A stretch of 41,358 nucleotides of DNA, taken from the NCBI RefSeq assembly GCF_000518705.1, contig NZ_JAEC01000037.1, positions 1 through 41,358 on the forward strand. Reading direction: 5' to 3'. The translations under genes and the position numbers were made by a program. Each line of letters starts with the position of its first letter. The first letter of the stretch is position 1. This document shows, piece after piece, positions 31,704 through 39,670 of this stretch. The notes below the pieces were generated by a model that worked only from the letters and a program-made list of their open reading frames with translations, was not told the origin of the DNA and did not search any database. The stretch is from Shewanella colwelliana ATCC 39565 (GTDB lineage: Bacteria; Pseudomonadota; Gammaproteobacteria; Enterobacterales; Shewanellaceae).

Positions 31704-31883
31704 TTATTCCTTATTCTTCTGTGGTGCTTGCTCTGATGCTTGTTCGACTTTGTCGCTATTGTCTTGTTGTGGTTGATTATCTTCCACTTCAGGCGCTTTA
31801 TAGAGAGGACCTTTTTGACCACAAGCCACTAAGGATAAGCTACCAAGCAGTATTAAGGAGATTAACTTCATTTTGCTTAACAT
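31704..31883 (-). CDS. lptM: LPS-assembly lipoprotein LptM (YifL)
   Basis: A 59-residue lipoprotein. The signal ends at the lipobox LSLVAC with the lipidated Cys21, followed by the family signature CGQKGPLYKAP and a hydrophilic tail rich in Gln, Asn, Lys and Glu. E. coli LptM/YifL helps LptD mature at the outer membrane and has the same CGxKGPLY start. It precedes lysA by 4 bases. An ATG four codons later (31871) is also possible. Its position between lysA and cyaY is the enteric order. Confidence 0.88.
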   Translation of the reverse strand: MLSKMKLISLILLGSLSLVACGQKGPLYKAPEVEDNQPQQDNSDKVEQASEQAPQKNKE

Positions 31884-32367
31884 CAGAAATTCCAGTATCT
31901 AAAAGTCAAAGGAGGCCCATGATTGGTGCCATTGTGTTGGACATACCTAAGCAGGGTTTGCTTGGCAACCTGCTCAAAGGGATATTATCCCCCTCAGTAT
32001 AAATGGATAATTATCACTTCAATCGTCAAATATGCAGTACTAATCGCTAAAAACATAAGTTTAATAAAATCGATTTAGGCAATTTATCCCAACAGTGCGC
32101 AGCCTTAAGGGCAATTCAACGGTGCAGTGACAACGGCGCAAAAACAAAGCTTAGGTATATCGACTCTGATGTTTGCAGAGTTAGGTATTGCGCGTCAAGC
32201 AGATATCGGCCTAAACCATGCCATAGTGAATATATTTAACTTGGAGTCTGGCGATTTATCATATTCGGCCAATAACACCCATTTCCACATGAAAAAATTA
32301 TGGAGCATCTCATGCTGCATTGTTACTATGTCGCCATTGCAAATTATTCCAACTCAAGGATGCCCCA
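31884..32367. other. 484-bp intergenic region between lptM and cyaY
   Basis: The two genes diverge here, so it should contain both promoters. A reading frame at 32127-32405 overlaps the cyaY start and shows no recognisable motif or codon bias, so I do not call it. A short inverted repeat GGGAT/ATCCC near 31979-31991 sits in a possible promoter of lptM. I see nothing else definite. Confidence 0.6.
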
Positions 32368-32700
32368 ATGGCAATGACAGACTCCGAGTATCATCAACTC
32401 GCTGATGAGATGTTCTCCGCAATAGAAGATGCCATAGAATTGGCTATCGATGAGCAAGATGCCGATGTGGATATCGACGCATCGGGTAACGTGTTACAAC
32501 TCGAGTTCGAAGACAGATCAAAAATCGTCATCAATAAACAGGAACCATTGCATCAAATTTGGGTTGCGACCCAGTTTGGCGGCTATCACTTTTCTTTTAT
32601 CGAGGGAAAGTGGCTCGATGAACGCAGTGACGCGGGCGAATTTATGCCATTTGTCATCGCATCTATTCTGCGCCAAGGTGGTATACAGCTTAAGCTCTAG
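32368..32700 (+). CDS. cyaY: Iron-sulfur cluster assembly protein CyaY (frataxin homologue)
   Basis: A 110-residue frataxin-fold protein. The acidic first helix ([20 protein letters not shown]), the [13 protein letters not shown] strand, and the signature [20 protein letters not shown] are present. It binds iron and modulates IscS in iron-sulfur assembly. I chose the ATG at 32368 because AAGGAT lies 7 bases upstream. It is convergent with cyaA, with 34 bases between stops. Confidence 0.95.
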   Translation: MAMTDSEYHQLADEMFSAIEDAIELAIDEQDADVDIDASGNVLQLEFEDRSKIVINKQEPLHQIWVATQFGGYHFSFIEGKWLDERSDAGEFMPFVIASILRQGGIQLKL

Positions 32701-32713
32701 CCTAACCCTTTAT

Positions 32714-32735
32714 GCGGTGTGTCAACCCACACCGC
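32714..32735. terminator. Hairpin between convergent cyaY and cyaA
   Basis: GCGGTGTG and CACACCGC form an 8-bp stem around a 6-base loop. It begins 14 bases after the cyaY stop and reaches the first base of the cyaA stop. No clear T-run follows on either strand, so it is a candidate shared terminator or mRNA end. Confidence 0.5.
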
Positions 32736-35161
32736 TAAAACTCCATTTCAGCTTCATTGATATCCACTCCAAAAGGCACGACTCGTAGCTTTCCCTCTAT
32801 ACGTATTAGCCTAAAAAACTGCGGTAAGTTAAAGCGTTCAGTTTCCAAATAAGATTCATCGAAGGCGTGATGGTGACTAACTTGACTAACGAGTTCGTCA
32901 ACATTCGTTCCTGGCTGCACATAATGTTCAAGTTCATTTTCTTCATTAAGGATATAAACATCTATCCCCTCTTTGTCTTGACGAAGAAAATATTGAATAG
33001 CACCAACGGCGGCAAAATCACCGATTACTTCAGGAATTTTACTAAAGGGGTCGTTGCCCAAATCGGGCCGAGGCAAGGCGAGCATTCTGTGCTTAGAGAG
33101 TCGCTGATAAAATGCTTTAGCATCGCTCAAGTCCTGATACATCATCCCTTTGGAGTTAAAAAACAAACCATATTTAACTTTACCGACCTGCAAAGGGTGC
33201 ACCATGGTCGATGAAGTACGCGCTTGTCGACTTAAACGATCGGCACGATGAATCAGGGTGGTAACAGTGCGTTCAAATTGAGTTTTTAAACGGTTAGAAC
33301 AGCTAATCACGTCAACATCTGTACTGCCATTGGCTCGCTGCATACCTGGAGTTACGTATACCAAGGCATCCAGAATTGCGGTGTCACCTTCAAAATGATG
33401 GCAATGCCACTCTCCCCAGCTATTTTGGCAGATAACATCCAGTGAACTCAGCATATTAATACACTGACGTCCAAGCGAAAAAATATTGGCATTCATATAA
33501 TCGACCATAATCTCCTGGCCACGCCAACCTTGGGTTGGATCGGTATTAAAATTAATCAAGAAGATCACTTTACGAAAATGCCAAGGCTGACAAAGATCCA
33601 TCTTAGACACCCGCCATGAACCCGTATTGACCATCGCAGGCAACCGGCGAGCAGCTTTTGTCAACTGAGTGGACTTTATGGCTTGCTGTGCATAGTCATG
33701 CCAAGTGGTTCCTTCGGTAGAAACACCATTTATCGCTGCCCAAACTAATAGTTTTGCCTTGCTATGAGAGTGGTAAACCGCCCGATTTCCCATAAATTCT
33801 CTGGCATTTGGCATACACCGATACAGATAATACTCTTGAGTTTTTGGACTAAAAATAATGGTGAGATGTGGCTCTGCAATGGAGTGGCTCCAGAGACGGT
33901 TTAAAGCAATAATCTGCTTGTCATCATCACTAAAATAGGTATGCAATTTACGCGTTAATAAACCTAACTCAGATATTTTTAGGCTTTCACTCAACTTATT
34001 AACCGAGGCAAATTGCAATAAAGTCTGATAGCTACCTAACATCAGCTCATTCAACTGCTCATTAAACCATTGCAGCTGACCGCAATGCCATTGACCACAC
34101 TCATCTAAGGTACTTAATAGGTTATCCGACCATCCCCAATCCTGAACTAAAGCGCCCAATTTGTGGTAACGCCAATCTTTAGGGTGATCGGCCACCGACA
34201 ACCGTATGCCACACTTTAAATAGAAACAGCGGCGTACAATCTCTAAACGCCTTGGATCTTTCTTTTGGATTAAATAAGATTCAATCGACTCATACAGTAG
34301 ATAGTAAGCATCATTAAACGCTGAAAAATCGCCAGCTAACGTACGCTGCCATACTTTGGTGGTCACTAACTCTGTGTCAGGATAGTCGCTAGCATATGCT
34401 TCTAATAACATTACTTTTAATAACGCTTTATGCGGTTTATCCAGCCCTTTGTATAACTGCCACAATGATGCGCCAAAATATTCACTTGCTGGAAGATGGC
34501 TAACGTCCCCCAAAAAAAGGTGACTTTCACTCGTTGCCGCATTCGGCCACCACGCTACTCGCTTGCCCCCTAAACAGATATGGCTGCGATAGAACTCTTC
34601 TAGCAATAACCAATGTTGGGCACTGCCACTACTTTCACAGCCCAATGCTGCACCCGCTTCCTCTTTGCCAGCTTTTGAGAGTAGGAACTGCTTAGGGTGC
34701 ACGAGATAGATATTGACCTCTAAATCATGACGCTCAAACCACTGAGTGATTTTAGTGGCCTTTTGCGCCAACAGTTCACGTTCTTCATTGGACAAGGTTG
34801 GGTCATAAACTATCCAAACATCGATGTCACTTTTAGGGTTTTGCCCAAAGCTTGCGGTGCTCCCCATAGAATAAACGCCATAGATAGCGCTTTGCTGTGA
34901 GTGAAAAACCACGGGCTTGGCAAGCGCCAATGTTTGGCACGCCTCTAGCGCTTTGTCATTAGGAAAGTAATCAGCGATTCCAGAAGGGGTCATTGGGCCG
35001 TTGTAGCCAGGATAACCAGACCGATGATAATGAAAAAGTAATGGGATTAAATGAAATAGGTGCCGCTGAAGCGGAGTAAGTATAGCGATAGCTCGCGCCA
35101 TACGAACCCGATTTAAGCGATCTGCAGTGTCGACAAAGTACTCGTTGTCACTCAAGGCCAA
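32735..35161 (-). CDS. cyaA: Class I adenylate cyclase
   Basis: An 808-residue class I adenylate cyclase that makes cAMP for CRP. The nucleotidyltransferase motif MGSTASFGQNPKSDIDVW at residues 99-116 (Gly100-Ser101, Asp112, Asp114) is intact. The C-terminal regulatory half is shorter than that of E. coli (848 total). The start is TTG at 35159-35161: a TAG lies in frame two codons upstream and no ATG occurs in frame until residue 21, while the first 20 residues match the family start. E. coli cyaA also uses the weak TTG start. It is divergent from hemC, as in enterics. Confidence 0.95.
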   Translation of the reverse strand: MALSDNEYFVDTADRLNRVRMARAIAILTPLQRHLFHLIPLLFHYHRSGYPGYNGPMTPSGIADYFPNDKALEACQTLALAKPVVFHSQQSAIYGVYSMGSTASFGQNPKSDIDVWIVYDPTLSNEERELLAQKATKITQWFERHDLEVNIYLVHPKQFLLSKAGKEEAGAALGCESSGSAQHWLLLEEFYRSHICLGGKRVAWWPNAATSESHLFLGDVSHLPASEYFGASLWQLYKGLDKPHKALLKVMLLEAYASDYPDTELVTTKVWQRTLAGDFSAFNDAYYLLYESIESYLIQKKDPRRLEIVRRCFYLKCGIRLSVADHPKDWRYHKLGALVQDWGWSDNLLSTLDECGQWHCGQLQWFNEQLNELMLGSYQTLLQFASVNKLSESLKISELGLLTRKLHTYFSDDDKQIIALNRLWSHSIAEPHLTIIFSPKTQEYYLYRCMPNAREFMGNRAVYHSHSKAKLLVWAAINGVSTEGTTWHDYAQQAIKSTQLTKAARRLPAMVNTGSWRVSKMDLCQPWHFRKVIFLINFNTDPTQGWRGQEIMVDYMNANIFSLGRQCINMLSSLDVICQNSWGEWHCHHFEGDTAILDALVYVTPGMQRANGSTDVDVISCSNRLKTQFERTVTTLIHRADRLSRQARTSSTMVHPLQVGKVKYGLFFNSKGMMYQDLSDAKAFYQRLSKHRMLALPRPDLGNDPFSKIPEVIGDFAAVGAIQYFLRQDKEGIDVYILNEENELEHYVQPGTNVDELVSQVSHHHAFDESYLETERFNLPQFFRLIRIEGKLRVVPFGVDINEAEMEF

Positions 35162-35222
35162 AACCTACTCATAAATAGATATCATCTACATGCTAACACC
35201 TTGTCACAAAACAGCAAGCAAA

Positions 35223-35238
35223 CGAGACGTTGATCACA
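35223..35238 (-). promoter_or_regulatory. CRP-like site between cyaA and hemC
   Basis: CGAGACGTTGATCACA has a perfect right half TCACA and 3 of 5 bases in the left half, with 11 of 16 against TGTGATCTAGATCACA. It is 61 bases before the cyaA start. CRP represses cyaA in E. coli, so feedback control would be expected here. Single weak match, so tentative. Confidence 0.4.
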
Positions 35239-35352
35239 CTTTTTATTGATCTAGATATGGGTACACTTCAAAGAATCAGCAGCACTTTCTTACATCTACT
35301 TGAAACCAATGTTAGCATTAGCGCAACTATAGCCTCTGATGGAATATCGAGC

Positions 35353-36282
35353 ATGTCTCAAAACGTCATTCGTATCGCTACACGTAAAAGTCCACTTGCA
35401 ATGTGGCAAGCTGAATTTGTCAAAGCTGAACTAGAAAAAGCTCACGAAGGGCTTGTGGTTGAGCTGCTACCTATGAGCACGAAAGGAGATGTCATTTTAG
35501 ATACTCCGTTGGCAAAAGTTGGTGGTAAAGGTTTGTTTGTTAAAGAGCTTGAAGTTGCAATGCTCGAAGACAAAGCCGATATTGCGGTACATTCAATGAA
35601 AGATGTACCTGTCGATTTTCCAGAGGGTTTGGGTCTTCAAGTGATCTGTGAACGTGAAGATCCGCGTGACGCATTCGTCTCAAATACCTATAAAACCATC
35701 AGTGAGTTACCTCATGGTGCCGTTGTCGGCACATCAAGCCTACGTCGCCAGTGCCAAATCAGAGCTGCGCGTCCAGATCTCGAAATCCGCGACCTTCGTG
35801 GTAACGTGGGTACCCGTCTTGCTAAGTTAGATAGTGGCAATTATGACGCCATCATCTTGGCTGCTGCGGGCTTGAAACGCCTGAAGCTAGAACAGCGGAT
35901 TGCTAGCTTTATCTCAGCCGAAGAGTCACTGCCAGCTAATGGCCAAGGTGCCGTAGGTATTGAGTGTCGTACCACCGATGAGCGCGTTAAAGCCCTGCTT
36001 GCACCTTTAGAGCATATCGAAACCCGCTACCGCGTGATAGCAGAACGCACAATGAATACTCGCTTAGAAGGCGGCTGTCAGGTACCTATTGGGGCCTATG
36101 CAGAAATAGTGGGTGAGACACTTACCCTTCGTGGTTTAGTGGGTAACCCTGATGGTAGCCACGTTATCGAAGGCACCACCTCTGGCCAAAAGACAGATGC
36201 AGAAGCATTAGGCATCGCATTGGCTGAAGAGTTATTAGCTAAAGGCGCTAAAGAGATATTAGACGCCGTATACGCTAAGTAG
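35353..36282 (+). CDS. hemC: Porphobilinogen deaminase (hydroxymethylbilane synthase)
   Basis: A 309-residue enzyme of haem synthesis that joins four porphobilinogens. Catalytic Asp84 in HSMKDVP and the cofactor-carrying Cys242 in [12 protein letters not shown] keep their E. coli numbers when the start is the ATG at 35353. An in-frame start at 35230 would add 41 residues of no homology, so I reject it. Divergent from cyaA and first of hemCDXY. Confidence 0.97.
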   Translation: MSQNVIRIATRKSPLAMWQAEFVKAELEKAHEGLVVELLPMSTKGDVILDTPLAKVGGKGLFVKELEVAMLEDKADIAVHSMKDVPVDFPEGLGLQVICEREDPRDAFVSNTYKTISELPHGAVVGTSSLRRQCQIRAARPDLEIRDLRGNVGTRLAKLDSGNYDAIILAAAGLKRLKLEQRIASFISAEESLPANGQGAVGIECRTTDERVKALLAPLEHIETRYRVIAERTMNTRLEGGCQVPIGAYAEIVGETLTLRGLVGNPDGSHVIEGTTSGQKTDAEALGIALAEELLAKGAKEILDAVYAK

Positions 36283-36286
36283 CCAA

Positions 36287-37018
36287 GTGAAAGTCTTACT
36301 GACGCGCCCTGAGGGGCGCAATCAGTTTGTGGCTAAGGCACTTACTCAACAGCAGGTGCCTTACTGCATTACACCTCTGCTAGCGGTGACGGCCACCAAT
36401 GATATCAATGACCCAATCGCCTTAGGATCATTTCGCAATGCCGATATCGTTATCTTTATCAGTACCAATGCAGTCGATTATGCCGCCCAGGCACTAAATA
36501 ATCAGTTTCCCAATCATCCCCGCTATTTTGCCGTTGGTAGAGCAACCTACTTAGCGCTCAAAGCACTGAATATTGATGCACTAGAAGCCCCCCAAGATTG
36601 TCAGCAAACAGAGGGCCTACTCACCCTGTCTGCACTACAAGATTTAGCAGGGAAAAATGTCACAATAGTTAGGGGCATTGGTGGACGAGAAGCACTCGCA
36701 GAACAACTAAGACAACGCGGGGCCAATGTCCACTACTGGCAGGTTTATCAACGCGTCGCTCCCTCACTCACTCCAGCTGTTGCTGCACAATGGCAACAAG
36801 ATAAGATAGACACCATAGTGGTCACTAGTGGTGAAATTCTTGCTAATCTAATCAAACTTGTTCCTAAAGAACTATTTGCTTGGCTGCACGCATGTCATAT
36901 CATAGTCCCCAGCGACCGTGTATATGATCAAGCGATCAACGCTGGTTTTAATCGTGTTACCAACGCTAAAGCAGCCAATAACGATGCCGTACTCAAAGCC
37001 TTAGGACTTTCAGCCTAA
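36287..37018 (+). CDS. hemD: Uroporphyrinogen-III synthase
   Basis: A 243-residue HemD with the two-domain fold. The N-terminal segment VLLTRPEGRNQFVAKAL and the later VVTSGEILANLI are typical; sequence conservation is low in this family. It closes and flips ring D of hydroxymethylbilane. The start is GTG at 36287, 4 bases after the hemC stop, so it is coupled. The operon order hemC-hemD-hemX-hemY supports the call. Confidence 0.93.
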   Translation: MKVLLTRPEGRNQFVAKALTQQQVPYCITPLLAVTATNDINDPIALGSFRNADIVIFISTNAVDYAAQALNNQFPNHPRYFAVGRATYLALKALNIDALEAPQDCQQTEGLLTLSALQDLAGKNVTIVRGIGGREALAEQLRQRGANVHYWQVYQRVAPSLTPAVAAQWQQDKIDTIVVTSGEILANLIKLVPKELFAWLHACHIIVPSDRVYDQAINAGFNRVTNAKAANNDAVLKALGLSA

Positions 37019-37074
37019 GTCGTTTCGCCCTCTCTGCATCGATTATCTGCCTTTCGTCATCAAGGATCTGTTGA

Positions 37075-38217
37075 ATGGAAAATAAAATGCAAGAAAGCCA
37101 AACGGTTACACAGACAGCAAACATCAGTGAAACCGTCGACGCCACCTTTGCCGAGTCGGCTAAGCCAACAGATAAAGCCGTTAAAGCCGATACCGAACAC
37201 CAGTCTCGTGGGGTTTCTTGGGGATTTCTATTTAACCTTGTATTCATTCTATTGTTACTTTTCGCCACCTCTAGCGGTGGGTTTTATCTTTACCAAGAGC
37301 TTACACTGCAAAAAGAAAAGTCAGCTGAGTTGGCCTTACAACTTCAGCAGCGTCTCAATGACCCCGTCGCTCGTATCACTCACTTAGAGCAACAGCAACG
37401 CGTTGTTGAGCGTAATTTTTCCGCTAAATTGAACGAAGTCACCAGTACTCAAAACCAAGTTCAAGAGCAAGTAAATAAGCTCGCTCAACGGAATCCAAAT
37501 CATTGGATGGCTGAAGAGGCTAAATATTTAATGAGAATGGCCGGCAGTAAACTTTGGTTAGAAAACGATCCACAAACTGCGCTAGCATTGCTAGAAGCCG
37601 CTGATGATCGAATAGAAACCATGAAAGACCCGTCATTAATACCGCTACGAAAAGCATTAGCACAAGATATGACCAATGTCGCAGCAATCAAAACTACTGA
37701 TGTTGCAGGGACAGTTTTAACCCTCGACACCATTATTGATAACCTCAATACCTTAAAACTTAATCGCAGTGAATCAGAAATCACCACGACTGATGACTCA
37801 TTAGCCATGACAGAGTCTCTAGATGATTGGCAAAGTAACTTGGCAAAATCATGGCAAGCGTTGATCGAGGAGTTTGTTGTGATCCGCAAACGCACGACAG
37901 ATCACGCACCACTGTTAGCTCCTGATCAGCAATGGTATTTGGTGGAGAACGTACGTAACAAGCTATTACAGGCCCAACTCGCCCTATTACGCCAAGACCA
38001 AGTGAATTACCGTCAATCAATAGGGTTAGCGAGAAAGTGGATTTTTCAATATTTTGATCTGGGTGACCAAAAAACAGAGCAGACACTTCAAGCACTGGAT
38101 GCACTCGTTACGTTAGAGCTTCAAACCCCGAGCATTCAACAGTTTGCTGCGACGCCCTTGGTAAAGCAACTCGTTACACATGGTAGCCTGACAAAAGTTC
38201 AGGAGACACCACAATGA
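37075..38217 (+). CDS. hemX: HemX membrane protein
   Basis: A 380-residue protein with one membrane helix (about residues 52-70, FLFNLVFILLLLFATSSGG) after an acidic/polar cytoplasmic N-terminus. A coiled coil (QLQQRLNDPVARITHLEQQQ) and a helical periplasmic domain follow. In enterics it is annotated as a uroporphyrin-III methyltransferase-like protein but has no methyltransferase motif; here too none is seen. It probably organises the haem pathway at the membrane. An ATG four codons later is an alternative start. hemY overlaps its stop by 4 bases. Confidence 0.9.
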   Translation: MENKMQESQTVTQTANISETVDATFAESAKPTDKAVKADTEHQSRGVSWGFLFNLVFILLLLFATSSGGFYLYQELTLQKEKSAELALQLQQRLNDPVARITHLEQQQRVVERNFSAKLNEVTSTQNQVQEQVNKLAQRNPNHWMAEEAKYLMRMAGSKLWLENDPQTALALLEAADDRIETMKDPSLIPLRKALAQDMTNVAAIKTTDVAGTVLTLDTIIDNLNTLKLNRSESEITTTDDSLAMTESLDDWQSNLAKSWQALIEEFVVIRKRTTDHAPLLAPDQQWYLVENVRNKLLQAQLALLRQDQVNYRQSIGLARKWIFQYFDLGDQKTEQTLQALDALVTLELQTPSIQQFAATPLVKQLVTHGSLTKVQETPQ

Positions 38218-39380
38218 TTAAAGCGCTAATCTATTTAATTATCATACTCGTTGGATTGGTCGTCAGCCCCTATCTATCTTGGTTTAACGGCTACATCTAC
38301 ATCGCCATGGGCGATTATGAGTTAGAAACCAGCTTAATATTTGCCTTATTAGCTGCGATTCTATTTTACGCTGTCTTAGTGTTACTAGAATGGTGCGTGG
38401 TTTGGACTCTAAACCTGCTACTTAGCAGCCGATTCTTACCTGAAAAGTGGCGTCGGAAAGCCGCTAGGAAACACACCTTGCTAGGTGCCCTTGCATTAGC
38501 TGAAGAAGACTGGCCTATGGCAGAAAAAGCCATGGCAAAAGGGGCTGAAAAAGGCGAGATCCCAGCACTTAACTTGCTCGCCGCAGCGCGTGCTGCACAA
38601 CATCAAAATGACCCAGAAGCAAGAGATAACTATTTGGTTGAGGCAGCTAAGGAGCCGCTTGCAGCTAAAGCGGTCGCAACAACGCGTATACGCTACCTAT
38701 TGCAACAAGGTGAGCTTATTCAGGCGCGAACCCAGCTTGACGCGCTTAATCCAACCAGTAAAAGTAAGCTACCGCTATTGCGTTTAGCCGTTGAGCTGTA
38801 CCGTGCCCAGCAAGATTGGGCTGCGATGAAATTACTGCTTCCAACCATCGCTAAGCGCAACGTACTTAGCAATGATGAATGTACACAGCTAAACTTACAA
38901 ACTAACCATGCGCTATTAACAACTGCGGCAAGTAATAGTGAACAGGAGCTTGAAAAGGCTTGGCACTGGTTGAGTCGCTCAGAGCGTAAGCAAGCTAACT
39001 ATATTGCGCTTTATGCCGAAGGTATCGCTCGTTATGGACGCCAAACTGAATCATTAAAGTTACTCATGAAGCAGTTGAAGCATGAGGCTTACCCAGAGAT
39101 ACTTAACGCACTTACAAGGGTCATTACGCCTGCCGATTTAGATGCCCGCAAACAGCTGTTCGATTTAGAAAAGCGCTATGTTGACAACGCCGACTACCAA
39201 GCCTGCATTGCGACAATTTATGATCAAAGCAAAGAGTTCAGAGCATCCAAACAGTGGTGGGAAAAAGTGTGTAATCAAGCCCCCTCAAAACAACACTGGA
39301 TAGCCCTTGCTGAGGCCCAAGAACATCTTGGGGAGCAAAACTCAGCGTTACAGAGTTACCGCAAAGCGGCAATTTTTTGA
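38214..39380 (+). CDS. hemY: HemY protein, haem-pathway tetratricopeptide protein
   Basis: A 388-residue protein with two N-terminal membrane helices (about 3-22 and 40-62) and a C-terminal TPR-like region of paired helices (LGALALAEEDWPMAEKAMAK and others). This is the enteric HemY, not the protoporphyrinogen oxidase of the same name in Bacillus. It is thought to act with HemX in coordinating haem synthesis. ATGA overlap with hemX. A strong terminator follows, so it is the last gene of hemCDXY. Confidence 0.93.
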   Translation: MIKALIYLIIILVGLVVSPYLSWFNGYIYIAMGDYELETSLIFALLAAILFYAVLVLLEWCVVWTLNLLLSSRFLPEKWRRKAARKHTLLGALALAEEDWPMAEKAMAKGAEKGEIPALNLLAAARAAQHQNDPEARDNYLVEAAKEPLAAKAVATTRIRYLLQQGELIQARTQLDALNPTSKSKLPLLRLAVELYRAQQDWAAMKLLLPTIAKRNVLSNDECTQLNLQTNHALLTTAASNSEQELEKAWHWLSRSERKQANYIALYAEGIARYGRQTESLKLLMKQLKHEAYPEILNALTRVITPADLDARKQLFDLEKRYVDNADYQACIATIYDQSKEFRASKQWWEKVCNQAPSKQHWIALAEAQEHLGEQNSALQSYRKAAIF

Positions 39381-39404
39381 CGCTTTTTTATACCATTTAC
39401 TGCT

Positions 39405-39431
39405 AAAAACCACCTTCATTGGTGGTTTTTT
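39405..39431 (+). terminator. Intrinsic terminator after hemY
   Basis: AAAACCACC and GGTGGTTTT form a stem around a 6-base loop, ending in TTTTTT. It closes the hemCDXY operon and separates it from the adhesin. Confidence 0.92.
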
Positions 39432-39460
39432 GTTCTCACCAGCATGCAAGCATCATCAAC

Positions 39461-39479
39461 ACTAATGATAATCGTTATA
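39461..39479. promoter_or_regulatory. Fur-box-like site upstream of the adhesin
   Basis: The 19 bases here match the Fur consensus GATAATGATAATCATTATC at 15 positions, including the central ATGATAATC and TTAT. It lies 191 bases before the adhesin ATG and 80 bases after the hemY stop, downstream of a terminator. The rest of the 290-bp gap is AT-rich with no gene. A Fur role is inferred from sequence only. Confidence 0.6.
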
Positions 39480-39670
39480 AAAACAGCCTATTAGTTTTAT
39501 AAATTAAAAAGTTATAAAAAAACCTATAAACCCCTGTCTTCCTGCGTCATTTGACTCTATTTCAAAGCCAACCACACTTATAGAGATAAGTAAGGTAGAG
39601 CAATAAATAGCTAGGTGCAAAATAGATGATATTTGCCCTAGATCTTAGTCAAAGTAGGGCGGGTACAGTT

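Noticed and set aside
32127..32405. Small plus-strand reading frame upstream of cyaY
   Set aside because: It overlaps the cyaY start, has no recognisable motif, and no ribosome site supports it.
35230..35352. N-terminal extension of hemC
   Set aside because: The 41 added residues have no homology to HemC, and catalytic residues keep E. coli numbering only with the later ATG.
39551..39584. Promoter for the adhesin with TTGACT and TATAGA
   Set aside because: The spacing of 22 bp is too long for a sigma-70 promoter, so I do not call it.
39626..39670. Earlier ATG start for the adhesin
   Set aside because: It adds 15 residues before the typical retention-module start. A ribosome site is possible but the family fits the later ATG better. 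Kept as an alternative only.
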